Notes: generated from the sequence alone by a model not told the origin. Shown: positions 1 through 8,894, numbered from the stretch's first letter. The stretch is DNA of 64,000 bases from Candidatus Methylacidiphilales bacterium (GCA_028713655.1 JAQTNW010000008.1:18638-82637); one strand, 5' to 3'. Program-made: numbers and translations.

Positions 1-347
1 TGAGCCGGATATATCGCGGCGGCTGGGGAATTCCTTCCAACCTACCCCTGGCAAACGAATGGCTGCAGAAAGCTGCGGATAAAGGCGACTCCGATGCCTT
101 GAGCCATATGGCGAGCTTCTATATCGAGGGCATAAATGGCTTTCCCCAGGATTATGCCAAGGCCTACGAATGGGCCAAAAAGGGAGTCGGCTCGCGGCAT
201 TGCATCTATCTGTTGGGATTGCTCACCTGGAACGGCTGGGGTGTTACCAAAAATGAAGCAGAGGCACGACGCCTCTGGCAAAGCGCGGCAGATCTCGGAG
301 ACAACGCTGCCAAAAATGCGCTTGAAAAAAGTGCGGCCGCTCAATGA
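1..347 (+). CDS. Sel1-repeat protein, 3' end only
   Basis: The reading frame is open from base 3 of the window, so the gene begins upstream. The visible 114 residues contain Sel1-type (SEL1-like TPR) repeats: WLQKAADKGDSDALSHMASFY, then YAKAYEWAKKGVGSRHCIYLLG and EARRLWQSAADLGDNAAKNAL, each with the Ala/Gly spacing of the family. Sel1 proteins are helical scaffolds for protein-protein contacts and often act in envelope or signalling complexes; no specific partner can be named. The next gene starts 18 bases downstream on the same strand, so the two may be co-transcribed. Whether a signal peptide is present cannot be seen. Confidence 0.8.
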   Translation, partial: SRIYRGGWGIPSNLPLANEWLQKAADKGDSDALSHMASFYIEGINGFPQDYAKAYEWAKKGVGSRHCIYLLGLLTWNGWGVTKNEAEARRLWQSAADLGDNAAKNALEKSAAAQ

Positions 348-365
348 AACACGGCACAGGTCTAA

Positions 366-1124
366 ATGAATTATCAGCCGACCAGTAAACAAGCTGAAAC
401 TGGCCACTGCGTTCCGCTCGGAAAGTGGAACGCAAGGCTTCTGACCGACATCAAGGCAGCAGACGGGCGGGAAGACTGCATCCGCTGCCACTATATATAT
501 GAGGTTTCCGACCCAGTTACCAAAAAAATTGTTTATGCGACTGCTTTGGAGGAGTCGCGCGCGATTCCCGGCATGCTGTTTTTGTGCGCCTTCCTCGGAG
601 ACAAACATGTCAATTTCGGCCGGTTTGAACCCGGGGCAGATGCGGACGCGTTTGTCGCCAAAGCCCGGGAAATGGCCTGTGTGCACTTGGGCGTCAGTGG
701 AAATAAGGAATCTTCCATACAATTCAAATTCAGGGTCTTTCTCTGCTATCTTGACCCCATGGTTGCGGAGATGCTCCAAGGGCTGCTTTCCAAGGACAGG
801 CCCAAGGACGAAATCGGGTATGTGGTGCAGGAACCCGACACCATTAATGCTGATAGTTCCAAAAGGGCCCGGACTCTAATGATCAAGGCTGGCCAGGCGC
901 ACCGGGGAGGGGCGATTGATCTGATTGTTCTCGGAGTCAATAATGCGTTTGAGCAGCCAACGGTACAATTTTTAGCTGGTATGCTACGCTGTCCCATTTG
1001 GGCAATACTGACTACGGAAACCGAAAATTTGGAAGAAAACCTGCGTAAAAGCGGAGTGTCAGAAGTTTTTCGACCGACAGAAATGAAAGCTCTGGAAATG
1101 GCTTTCAAAGAAAGACTGAAATGA
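366..1124 (+). CDS. Protein with a C-terminal degenerate receiver-like domain
   Basis: 252 residues, ATG with an AGG five bases upstream. I do not recognise the N-terminal half (residues 1-115), which has a CIRCHY cysteine pair. The C-terminal part (about 120-252) follows the receiver-domain pattern: a hydrophobic first strand FRVFLCYLDPMVAEMLQGLL, then AIDLIVLGVNNAF where a phospho-Asp strand would be, LRCPIWAILTTE, and a final GVSEVFRPTE where Lys-Pro is normal. The acceptor Asp is replaced (LGV instead of a D), the acidic pair at the first strand is reduced to one Asp, and the Lys is absent, so I infer a non-phosphorylatable pseudo-receiver. It lies between a Sel1 protein and an SLBB protein close to export genes. 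Function unknown; the receiver assignment is by pattern only. Confidence 0.65.
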   Translation: MNYQPTSKQAETGHCVPLGKWNARLLTDIKAADGREDCIRCHYIYEVSDPVTKKIVYATALEESRAIPGMLFLCAFLGDKHVNFGRFEPGADADAFVAKAREMACVHLGVSGNKESSIQFKFRVFLCYLDPMVAEMLQGLLSKDRPKDEIGYVVQEPDTINADSSKRARTLMIKAGQAHRGGAIDLIVLGVNNAFEQPTVQFLAGMLRCPIWAILTTETENLEENLRKSGVSEVFRPTEMKALEMAFKERLK

Positions 1125-1139
1125 TACACATCGAAGCCC

Positions 1140-1604
1140 GTGCTTGTGACAACCGCCAAGGACACATTTGGGGAGGCCGCATGCCGTATTATTTTGAAAA
1201 ATTGTTGTATTTGCAAATACCGCCTGATTTTGGTTTTGTTATTCATGCTGGTAGCGCCTACGGGCTGGCTTTACGCCCAAACAGAAACGGCAACTCCGAA
1301 TCCACCCAAGTCCCTGCAAGCAACGACAACTGCGAGTCGCAAATTCAGTATTCTCGGACAGGTACAAAAACCGGGGTGCTATGAGATTCCGGCCAATACA
1401 CATGTAAGCATCATTGATGCAATCTCACTGGCTGGGGGATACACACGAACGGCGGCCCAGAATTCCGTCACGGTCAAGCGAGTGGTCAATGGCAAGCCCA
1501 CGATCTTAAAAGTCAGAGCAGGTGATATGGCTCACAGTCCCGATGCCGCGCCCTTCGAGGTTCTTCCCGGCGATATTATCAAGGTACCAGAGAGCTGGTA
1601 CTAA
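1140..1604 (+). CDS. Small secreted SLBB-domain protein
   Basis: About 154 residues from a GTG at 1140; the true start is unsure. A hydrophobic signal-type segment (RLILVLLFMLVAPTGWLYAQ) is followed from about residue 68 by one SLBB (ubiquitin-like) fold: FSILGQVQKPGCYEIPANT, IIDAISLAGGYTRTAAQ, and LPGDIIKVPESWY at the end. SLBB modules are found in Wza-type polysaccharide export proteins, here without the Poly_export domain, so this may be an accessory of the exporter encoded from 3475. The best Shine-Dalgarno (GGGAGG, 1170-1175) stands before an ATG at 1181 that is in another frame; an in-frame TTG at 1194 would give a cleaner signal peptide. The gene runs toward the opposite-strand gene ending at 1675. 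Confidence 0.7.
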   Translation: MLVTTAKDTFGEAACRIILKNCCICKYRLILVLLFMLVAPTGWLYAQTETATPNPPKSLQATTTASRKFSILGQVQKPGCYEIPANTHVSIIDAISLAGGYTRTAAQNSVTVKRVVNGKPTILKVRAGDMAHSPDAAPFEVLPGDIIKVPESWY

Positions 1605-1674
1605 CAGCCTTTTGAGAAACACAGGCCGATGTGGTTGGACACTCGTCCTTCCATTTCCGACTGCGCTAGGGGGC

Positions 1675-3141
1675 TTAAGGACTGGTGACCGGAATTTGGG
1701 GAGGGGGATCCGGCGGGATACCCAACTGATTGTTGACGGCATCGCTTAATCCCTGTGGAACCGGCGTCTCAGGAAGATAAAACTGCGTGACGGTGTTTCC
1801 AAAGGCGCTGATCTCGGAAGCAGTAAAAGGCGCCCCGCTGGGACCGCTGTCTGCCGCCAGTTGAACAATGGGAACTTCCTGGGTCAGCAGCGCGGCGGCG
1901 AATTTGCGGATGCTGAAGCCGCTCCCATTGCCCCAGGCAGAGGCAATGGCCTTTTTGGGAATAAAACGGAACATAATATAGCGGACCGGTGTCATGTCAA
2001 AGTTAACCGCCATCCGGCGTGGGCCACCGGACATTTCGATGGTCCGGTAAGGCTTTGTTTTGTCAAAAAATGCGGGGGGAATGGTCAGGCTGGGAGGCGC
2101 GCTCAGGCGGATCTGGGCCAGGAAGATTGGCAGCCCGCTGGTTCCGGAGGATGATCCGTACGGCAGAAAACCCGCGACATCGGAAGAATCTTCCCCCGGC
2201 AAACGGTAGAGCAGATAAATATTCAGATCACCGGGAGGGGAGGTAAATGTTCCCGAAATGCGCCGCAGCGGCGTGGTGCTGGACAAATCCAATATCAGGC
2301 AGGGATGCGGATCATCCGGGGCAAAACTGTAGCTTGTGCTGATATTATTATCGATCATGTAGTTCGCATCGGAAAGTTTGTTGCCCGGTCCTGTTGAACT
2401 CACATATGCGACCGAGGATTTGGCCGTGTACAATGCGGAATAGCTGTAGTTGACAATTTGCTCCACAGGCTGCTGGGCATCAACCACCTCCGGCTTGCCC
2501 CGAAGACCGTAGTTTTTGGCGGTGCCAAACAAACCGAACGCCCGGATTTCCCCGGGGATCGAAACGTCAAAGGTCACTTTCACATATCGCGCATCCGCCA
2601 TGGTAAAATGGCATTCGTACGCATGATCTTTGGCAAAAGTTATAATCTGGCCCGCAGGACGCCAATCGGGACTGTTAAAATCCAAGTCATTTTTCGAGAG
2701 AAAGACCGAAAATTTTCCGGCACACTTGTAATTTTGAAAATTAAAGAAATCGAGCGGGTAGGTTTGAGGTAATGATATAATATAAGAAGTTTTCCCGGAC
2801 AGCAGCGGAGTGCTAATGCTTTGATCGTCGGAAATCAAAGTCATTCCGGTATTCGAACGGCTCTCGTCCTTCTCGTCATCAACAATTTTTTGTGTCGCCT
2901 GGGTTGGCCGGTCTGATTTGATATGCGCCCCCAGATTGATCCTCGCCAGATTCAGCGGGTACGTGGCGCGTTTGATTTCATTCAAGTCCGGCGTTTTTTT
3001 CAAAACATCTGCCGCCACTTGCTGGGCAAATGTTGTGAAGTAAAGCAAAGCCAAGGCATACAACGAAAGACCAACACCGCGCGCAACCCTCGCCTTGGAA
3101 TATCCGCTTTTTTGGAAAGTGTCCTTTTTTTGCGTAATCAT
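1675..3141 (-). CDS. Membrane-anchored discoidin-like (F5/8 type C-like) protein
   Basis: About 488 residues from the ATG at 3141; an in-frame TTG at 3207 would add 22 residues, and a good AGGAG lies 22 bases before the ATG, too far to decide. One membrane or signal segment at residues 22-41 (VGLSLYALALLYFTTFAQQVA) is followed by two apparent beta-sandwich regions, about 110-235 and 256-350. The second has the discoidin pattern MIDNNISTSYSFAPDDPHP then LILDLSSTTPLRRI. Such domains bind glycans or surfaces, so a role at the cell surface with the adjacent polysaccharide is plausible but inferred. The tail is Pro-rich (IPPDPPPQIPVTSP). It is divergent from the barrel protein at 3475 and convergent with the SLBB gene. 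Confidence 0.65.
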   Translation of the reverse strand: MITQKKDTFQKSGYSKARVARGVGLSLYALALLYFTTFAQQVAADVLKKTPDLNEIKRATYPLNLARINLGAHIKSDRPTQATQKIVDDEKDESRSNTGMTLISDDQSISTPLLSGKTSYIISLPQTYPLDFFNFQNYKCAGKFSVFLSKNDLDFNSPDWRPAGQIITFAKDHAYECHFTMADARYVKVTFDVSIPGEIRAFGLFGTAKNYGLRGKPEVVDAQQPVEQIVNYSYSALYTAKSSVAYVSSTGPGNKLSDANYMIDNNISTSYSFAPDDPHPCLILDLSSTTPLRRISGTFTSPPGDLNIYLLYRLPGEDSSDVAGFLPYGSSSGTSGLPIFLAQIRLSAPPSLTIPPAFFDKTKPYRTIEMSGGPRRMAVNFDMTPVRYIMFRFIPKKAIASAWGNGSGFSIRKFAAALLTQEVPIVQLAADSGPSGAPFTASEISAFGNTVTQFYLPETPVPQGLSDAVNNQLGIPPDPPPQIPVTSP

Positions 3142-3308
3142 GCGTGTTCTCGTAGCTCTTTGTCTCCTTCCCCCTTTTAACCTATCCGAGGCTGTAGTAT
3201 TTGACAATCCGTAAAAGAGAGGCCAGTACTATGGGGTCAGGGCATGTCTCAAAGGGAATTAAAGGGAGTTTTTACTGTAAACTTCGTATTTACATGATCT
3301 AAATGTTC

Positions 3309-3314
3309 TATAAT
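3309..3314 (+). promoter_or_regulatory. Possible promoter -10 box for the export genes
   Basis: A perfect TATAAT sits about 160 bases before the GTG of the barrel gene. The upstream TTTACA at 3289-3294 is only 14 bases away, too short for a normal sigma-70 spacer, so the -35 is doubtful. The 3142-3474 interval holds no gene on either strand that I can support; apart from this box and the hairpin at 3343-3366 nothing else stands out. Confidence 0.3.
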
Positions 3315-3342
3315 GTGCTAATTAGTAGGAAAATCCATCTGC

Positions 3343-3366
3343 AAAAGGCGGATAAACCGCCGTTTT
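3343..3366 (+). other. Hairpin in the leader of the export genes
   Basis: AAAAGGCGG and CCGCCGTTTT form a near-perfect stem around a five-base loop. It resembles an intrinsic terminator in having A-rich and T-rich outer edges, but only four T follow. It lies between the possible -10 box and the barrel gene, so attenuation is conceivable; it could equally end a minus-strand transcript. Confidence 0.4.
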
Positions 3367-3474
3367 GGGGAATTCCATATAAAATGGGCAAATAATAGTT
3401 TCGCGACCAATTCAATTGATGTGAATGCCGGGAGAACAGGAAGACGTCTTTCCCACGAAAACGGGGGGAAAGTA

Positions 3475-4767
3475 GTGAAGACTTGTGGACTGAAATACTT
3501 TTCAGGGCGCCTGTCATTTCTTTTTTATTTTCTTTATCTGCTTGCGCCTGCGTATGCCTATGATGGGTCGTATAATGGGGCTTATAATGCAAGGGGGCCT
3601 GACATCGGTGTGCTGGGCGAAAGAACAACATTCCCCCATAGTGCCGACGATTCCTACAACATCAAAGCCGGCCCGATCGAGATGAAAGTATCGGCGGGTC
3701 TTCGTACGACCTACAGCGATAACATCGGTTTGTCGGAATTCAATCGGATGGAGGATGTCATTTTCAGCCCCTATGTGAACTTGTCCGCAACCTGGCCCAT
3801 GACTGAATACAACACCCTGCGAATCGGCCTGGGGGTTGCCTACTATAAATATCTCATGCATTCCCAGTTTGACAGTAATGGCCCGATTCTAAGCCAGAAT
3901 ACCAACACCGACACCGGGGTTGATTTTACCATACTGGCGGGTGATTTCCGTTTCATTATATATGACCACATTGCGTATGAACAGGATCCGCTGCAAAACG
4001 GCACCTTAAGCAACACTGTGAACTTCGGAGAACTGATCAATACCGCGGGTGTGCATGGAAATTGGGATCTGAACGATCTGCAGCTTTCCCTCGGCGTTGC
4101 GCAGCAAAACACAATTTCGACTGAAGGTTCATTCGATTACCTGAACCGATCTTCGCAGATTATCGACGGGGCCGCCACCTTCCAACTCGGGCCTGCCACA
4201 TTTGCCGGGATTCAAGCCTCGACTGCTCTTACCGCCTATGAGCAGGGCGTTCAAAACAACAACACGAGATTTTCGGTCGGACCGTTTTTCCGGACAAAAG
4301 TCACCAATTATCTCGATTTTGATGCCGGGGCGGCGTTTGAATTGGGCGAGTTCAGCAGGGGTGGAAGCAACGGAGATAACAGCGATCTGTCGAGTTACAG
4401 CGCTTATGCCGGGTTGCATCACCGCCTGAACCGGCACGTCAGCCATTCTCTGACAGCCACGCGATTCATCGACCTTGGCACCATTTCCAACTATGTCGAG
4501 ACTTGGAGGGTAGAACACAATGCCAGTTGGACGGTTTTGAACAATGTTTCATTGGGCACCAATCTCTTTGTCGAGTTTTCTGATGAATCGGGAGGCATCC
4601 TGGCCGACAGCTACACCCGCTACGGCGGCGGACTTTCACTGGGATACCGCCTGACGGAGCAAACTTTTTCAACGCTCAGTTACAATTATATCGAAAAAGA
4701 GTCCCGGATTCCGGGCTATAGCTATTATCAAAACTCCGTCACCCTGGATATTCAGTATAATTTCTAA
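3475..4767 (+). CDS. Outer-membrane beta-barrel protein of the polysaccharide export locus
   Basis: 430 residues from the GTG at 3475, chosen because GGGGGG lies just upstream and because a standard signal peptide follows at once (MKTCGLKYFSGRLSFLFYFLYLLAPAYA in sense, with cleavage before YDG); an in-frame GTG at 3421 would add 18 charged residues. The mature part shows alternating aromatic and hydrophobic strands separated by polar turns, such as LRIGLGVAYYKYL, LSLGYRLTEQTFSTLSYNY and the final VTLDIQYNF ending in Phe, the C-terminal signature of outer-membrane barrels. It resembles the BBP2_2-type barrels that accompany Wza/Wzc genes. The Wza-like gene follows after 36 bases, so it probably serves in secretion or as part of the outer-membrane channel. 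Confidence 0.75.
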   Translation: MKTCGLKYFSGRLSFLFYFLYLLAPAYAYDGSYNGAYNARGPDIGVLGERTTFPHSADDSYNIKAGPIEMKVSAGLRTTYSDNIGLSEFNRMEDVIFSPYVNLSATWPMTEYNTLRIGLGVAYYKYLMHSQFDSNGPILSQNTNTDTGVDFTILAGDFRFIIYDHIAYEQDPLQNGTLSNTVNFGELINTAGVHGNWDLNDLQLSLGVAQQNTISTEGSFDYLNRSSQIIDGAATFQLGPATFAGIQASTALTAYEQGVQNNNTRFSVGPFFRTKVTNYLDFDAGAAFELGEFSRGGSNGDNSDLSSYSAYAGLHHRLNRHVSHSLTATRFIDLGTISNYVETWRVEHNASWTVLNNVSLGTNLFVEFSDESGGILADSYTRYGGGLSLGYRLTEQTFSTLSYNYIEKESRIPGYSYYQNSVTLDIQYNF

Positions 4768-4803
4768 GAGACTGCCGCGAGATTTTTCGCTACAGTCCGT
4801 GCT

Positions 4804-5736
4804 GTGAAGCCATCCTGTGCGATTCTATTGCTCGTGCTTGCGGCGACTTTTGCCAGGGCTCAAGCCCAGAACGTCAACACGTTGGCGACACCGCCAACCC
4901 GGCCTCCGGATCCGATGTCCCTTTTGGATGACACAACCAAATTGAATGTCGGCGATCAAATCACGTTCCGCGTGGTGGAAGACCAGGATCCGGCGGTACC
5001 GTTGCAGGTCATGGATTCGGGCGAGGTCGAATTTCCCTATCTGGGGCGCTTTCCCGTTGCGGGAAAAACCTGCCACGCTCTTGCACTGGATCTCAAAAAG
5101 GCCCTGGAGAAAGACCTGTATTACCACGCCACCGTGATGATTGCGATCGATGCGCAAAGGAAATCACGCGGTAAAATCTATTTGTTCGGCGGCATCGCCA
5201 GGCAGGGACCGCTTGACATTCCGGTGGATGAAATATTCACTCTGAGCAAGGCCGTGGTGCGGGCGGGCGGACTGGTGGCCGGGGCGGATCGAACCAGCGT
5301 CAGAATCGAGCGTAAAAAAGGCGACAAACCGGATGAAAAGCAGACCATTACAACCGATCTCAGCAAGGTCTTGGACCAGGGCAGGACCGACCTCGATCCG
5401 ATTTTGGAGCCTAACGATGTGGTCATCGTTTCACAACTCGGATCCTTGGGCAAAATCACCGTGGTTGGAAAAGTTGGAAGGCCCGGCGTCCAGGAAATTC
5501 CGCCCGGCGAACCTTACACCGCAAGCAAGGCGATCATGGCTGCCGGAGGGTTTGCCGATTTTGCAAACAAGGGCAAAGTCAAAATTGTCCGCAAGACAGG
5601 GCCCAAGCCAGAGGACAAAACCGAGATCCTGGTGGATGTGGGGGCCGTTCTGGAAAAGGGCGAATTCCAAAAGGATGCGGAGCTTAAAGACGGTGATTTT
5701 ATCATAGTTCAGGAACGAATCTTCAATTTCAACTGA
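4804..5736 (+). CDS. Wza-type polysaccharide export protein
   Basis: 310 residues from a GTG. A signal peptide (ILLLVLAATFARAQA) is followed by a Poly_export domain at about 45-120 (LNVGDQITFRVVED, GEVEFPYLGRFPVAG) and two SLBB domains at about 122-205 (IYLFGGIARQGPLDIP) and 215-305 (ITVVGKVGRPGVQEIPPG). This is the architecture of the periplasmic and outer-membrane polysaccharide channel that docks with Wzc. Unlike classical Wza there is no lipobox cysteine at the cleavage site and no obvious C-terminal amphipathic membrane helix, so the neighbouring barrel protein may supply the outer-membrane pore (inference). The stop codon overlaps the start of the kinase gene (TGATG), which indicates translational coupling. 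Confidence 0.88.
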   Translation: MKPSCAILLLVLAATFARAQAQNVNTLATPPTRPPDPMSLLDDTTKLNVGDQITFRVVEDQDPAVPLQVMDSGEVEFPYLGRFPVAGKTCHALALDLKKALEKDLYYHATVMIAIDAQRKSRGKIYLFGGIARQGPLDIPVDEIFTLSKAVVRAGGLVAGADRTSVRIERKKGDKPDEKQTITTDLSKVLDQGRTDLDPILEPNDVVIVSQLGSLGKITVVGKVGRPGVQEIPPGEPYTASKAIMAAGGFADFANKGKVKIVRKTGPKPEDKTEILVDVGAVLEKGEFQKDAELKDGDFIIVQERIFNFN

Positions 5737-7850
5737 TGAACCAATTCGATCTCAACAAGCCGCAGGTCATGGCCACATGGTCTGCGTCTTTTTTTACAAA
5801 GCTGCACCGCTACCGGACGCTCCTCAAGAGGCGTTGGTGGGTGTTGTTGGCGAGCCTCGCCGTCTGCATTGCCTATCAGTCCGTCAAAATCGCCCAGACG
5901 GCGCCGATTTATATTTCAAGGTCAAAAATGATGGTAAGCCCGCGCATCAGCGTGATGGACAAAGTTTCGTACAGCGAAGAACTGAACAGCTTTATCGGCA
6001 CCCAGATTGAACTCATGCGTGGGGCCGAAGTCCACACCCGCGCCATGAACCGCGTCAAGGCCGTCCAACCCGAATTGCCCCAGAGCGCCGTCGGCCTGGA
6101 CGTCTATCAAACACCCCGGACCTCGATTTTTGAATTTACCGCCACGGGTTCGGAACCCCGGTTTACCCAGGCGTACCTGGACGCGGTCATGCGCGAATTC
6201 ATCAAATACAAGGATGAAATGCGTTCTCAAACCTCGGACAAAACACTGTCCTCCCTGACGGAGCAACTGCTGCGCCTGGACAAGGAGCTCAAGGAATACC
6301 AGGAAAAGCTTTTTGACTTTCAAAAGCAAAACGATGTCATTTTCCTGCAGGAACAGGGAAACACGGCGGCGCAATATCTCGCCAATCTGGACCGCGAAAT
6401 GGCGGATATGAAAAAGGAGTACCAGTTGTTGGACCTGCTCAGTTTTGAAGACAACCTGCGCCGCGCAAATCTGGCGGCGCAGAAGGACCAGCAAGCGGCG
6501 GGAAAAACCCCGGCGCCCGGTAATCCCAACAATCCAGACTCCGACAACTCCTATATCCAGGAAGGGCCGGAAAGCGATTATCTGAAAACAAAAAAGGAAC
6601 TCCAGATTCTCAATTCCAACCTTGATGAATTGTCGGTCAATCTAAAGCCGCTCCACCCCAAAATCATCAAGATGAAGAGCGATATTGCGCGCCAGGAACG
6701 CTTGCTGGAAATTTACAAGACGCAGGGGATTGAACAGTTGAAGGCGCGCCAGAACACCCTCAAGGTCCGCCTGGAAAATGCCGCCAAAATCAGGAGCGAA
6801 TATGAGCCCAAGGCGCTCGATTCCAGCCGTAAAATGGCTGACTATGCGCGGCTCAAGGCCGATGTCGAGCGGGTCAAAGGCCTTTATAACCGGCTGCTGG
6901 ATACAGTGCAGAATATCGATGTCAGCTCCAATATCAACCAGACTGAAATTGAGATTCTGGAGTTTGCAACCGCTCCACAATCCACCCGCCCCGACTTTAT
7001 GAAGGGAGTCCTCACAGGCGCAATTGTGGGGTTTGTTATCGGGATCGGGATTCTGTTTCTACTCGACCGGATCGATGACCGCGTTAATTCCTTCACTGAA
7101 TTGCGGGAGTATTTTGACGAGCAGGTGCTTGGCCAGATACCCTTGGAATCCGCCTCGGGCGGCAAACGCGTTGAGATACTCAAACGGGAAGATTCCCGGC
7201 AGGTTTATTCGGAGGCATTCCGCAATATCCGCTCTTCCCTGATGTACATGGCAGTCGAAGGAGAACGCCCTAAAACCATTTTGGTTACCAGCGCCATTCC
7301 CAATGAAGGGAAATCCACCGTGTCCTGCAACCTCGCGATCACCATGGCTTTTGCCGGGTCCCGCGTCCTGCTGATTGACGCCGACATGCGGAAGGGATTG
7401 CTTCACGCGGAGCTGAACATCCCTGCAACACCAGGACTTTCAGAGATTCTCGCACAGAAAATGAGCTGGCAGGAAGTGGTTTCCCAGACCCCTTATGAGA
7501 ATCTTCACTTCATTCCACGCGGGCATGCGAGCGCCCAGGTGGGGGAACTGTTGCTCAACCCGGCAACCATTTTGTTTCTCCAGCACGTGCGGAATGAGTA
7601 CGACTATGTGATCATCGACAGCGCGCCGATTCTTGCCACCGACGACACACCGAGCCTGGCGCCTAAAATTGACGGGACGCTCATGGTGCTGCGGGCCTCG
7701 CACACCTCCATGCGCCTGAGCCGGAACTCCCTGGACGCGCTGTACCAACGCCAGGTGAACGTGCTAGGCATTGTTTTCAATTGCATCGACACCAATCTGC
7801 CTGACTACTATCACTACCAGTATTACAAATATTATTATTCCTCAACCTAG
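5736..7850 (+). CDS. Polysaccharide co-polymerase / tyrosine autokinase (Wzc/GumC type)
   Basis: 704 residues. Two membrane helices (about 31-52 and 424-446) bracket a periplasmic Wzz region with long coiled coils (about 150-400, including ELKEYQEKLFDFQKQND). The cytoplasmic BY-kinase domain has Walker A at about 518-527 (IPNEGKSTVSCNLA), Walker A-prime near 545 (LLIDADMRKG) and Walker B near 624 (YVIIDSAPIL). The tail (690-703) is a tyrosine cluster, YYHYQYYKYYYSST, the expected autophosphorylation sites. Proteins of this family control chain length and export in Wzx/Wzy or related systems at the inner membrane, working with Wza. The gene overlaps the Wza-like gene by one base at its start and the convergent glycosyltransferase gene by nine bases at its end, leaving no room for a terminator. 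Confidence 0.93.
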   Translation: MNQFDLNKPQVMATWSASFFTKLHRYRTLLKRRWWVLLASLAVCIAYQSVKIAQTAPIYISRSKMMVSPRISVMDKVSYSEELNSFIGTQIELMRGAEVHTRAMNRVKAVQPELPQSAVGLDVYQTPRTSIFEFTATGSEPRFTQAYLDAVMREFIKYKDEMRSQTSDKTLSSLTEQLLRLDKELKEYQEKLFDFQKQNDVIFLQEQGNTAAQYLANLDREMADMKKEYQLLDLLSFEDNLRRANLAAQKDQQAAGKTPAPGNPNNPDSDNSYIQEGPESDYLKTKKELQILNSNLDELSVNLKPLHPKIIKMKSDIARQERLLEIYKTQGIEQLKARQNTLKVRLENAAKIRSEYEPKALDSSRKMADYARLKADVERVKGLYNRLLDTVQNIDVSSNINQTEIEILEFATAPQSTRPDFMKGVLTGAIVGFVIGIGILFLLDRIDDRVNSFTELREYFDEQVLGQIPLESASGGKRVEILKREDSRQVYSEAFRNIRSSLMYMAVEGERPKTILVTSAIPNEGKSTVSCNLAITMAFAGSRVLLIDADMRKGLLHAELNIPATPGLSEILAQKMSWQEVVSQTPYENLHFIPRGHASAQVGELLLNPATILFLQHVRNEYDYVIIDSAPILATDDTPSLAPKIDGTLMVLRASHTSMRLSRNSLDALYQRQVNVLGIVFNCIDTNLPDYYHYQYYKYYYSST

Positions 7851-8894
7851 CGGCCCGTTCTTCGTGAGATGATGGGCCACTAGCAGCTCCTTGTAGAGCG
7901 CCAGATAGCGGGGCATCAAAACATCCCATCTGTATGCCTCATGAATTGAGGTGGCCAGAACATCTCTGGCCCCCTCGTCCCATTCGGAAGACTGGAACCA
8001 ATTCTCCAGGTTATGGCATAGCGACTTTACATCGGGCGAACAGATGTAACAACCTGCCTGCCCTTTGCAATCACCCCAAGGCGTTTGATCGGTAGTGAGG
8101 ACCGGTGTTCCAACCTGCAAGGATTCCAGCACCGCCAGTCCGAAATTTTCGGAATACGAGGGCAGGCAAAACAGATCGGCCCCTTGAAAATAATCCCACC
8201 TGGCTTCCCCCCAGATTTCCCCGGTCCATTCGATTTCGGGAAGCGACCTCACATGGCTGCGGCAATAGGCTTGGAGTTGGGACAGATACCCGCTTTCTCC
8301 GCTTCCAACAATGACAAGTTTGTAGTCTCTAATTCCCTTTTTATGCAATTCCCTCAATGCTTGTAATAGCAAGTGCAGGCCCTTTTTGGGATGGACCCGG
8401 GACAAAAACAATATCACCTTGCGGTCCCACCCCAGTCTTTTGCGCGCCGCGCTGTAGTCCGGCCCCTTGATGGAAGGCAATCCCAGCGGAATCATTTCAA
8501 CCTTCCGGCCTGGCAACAGCTTAAGAATATTGCCGGCTTCCATTCGGCTGGTGGCAAGAATGCAGGAAGCGTTACCCAAAAAATTCTTTTCGAATAGGTG
8601 GTAATACGGCCACTTCTTCCACGTTTTCTGCCTCAAAGACCAGGGTTCAAGCATGCCGTGGGGTGAAATCAGATAAGGCCTGCCCTCACTCCGGCATGAT
8701 TTTGCCACCGCCCTCCACGCCGGCTGCCAAAGTCCATGAAAATGCACCAGATTGACGCCGGTCAAATCAACGCCCGGGCCGGCCACCCTCACATCCACAC
8801 CGCTCAATTCCAGCCGCGTTTTCAGCCGGGATACGGCGGCATCCAATCCACCCTTGGATTTTTCGCCAAAAAGCTGGTAAAATGCAATTTTCAT
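7842..8894 (-). CDS. Glycosyltransferase family 4
   Basis: 350 residues from the ATG at 8894, which shares a base with the upstream stop (TGATG); a TTG at 8897 is the alternative. GT-B fold: the N-terminal half includes VHFHGLWQPAW and ISPHGMLEPWSL, typical of GT4 enzymes of exopolysaccharide loci. The C-terminal GT1 domain has ILFLSRVHPKKGLHLLL and the donor-binding E-x7-E motif ENFGLAVLESLQVGTPVL. It should transfer a hexose from a nucleotide-sugar to the growing repeat unit on the cytoplasmic side of the membrane; the sugar cannot be predicted. It is the last gene of the minus-strand run that begins at 22748. Confidence 0.88.
   Translation of the reverse strand: MKIAFYQLFGEKSKGGLDAAVSRLKTRLELSGVDVRVAGPGVDLTGVNLVHFHGLWQPAWRAVAKSCRSEGRPYLISPHGMLEPWSLRQKTWKKWPYYHLFEKNFLGNASCILATSRMEAGNILKLLPGRKVEMIPLGLPSIKGPDYSAARKRLGWDRKVILFLSRVHPKKGLHLLLQALRELHKKGIRDYKLVIVGSGESGYLSQLQAYCRSHVRSLPEIEWTGEIWGEARWDYFQGADLFCLPSYSENFGLAVLESLQVGTPVLTTDQTPWGDCKGQAGCYICSPDVKSLCHNLENWFQSSEWDEGARDVLATSIHEAYRWDVLMPRYLALYKELLVAHHLTKNGPLG

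Noticed and set aside
42..779. 245-codon minus-strand open frame across the Sel1 and receiver-like genes
   Set aside because: It is antisense to two supported genes, has no domain and no ribosome site, and no family-like composition.
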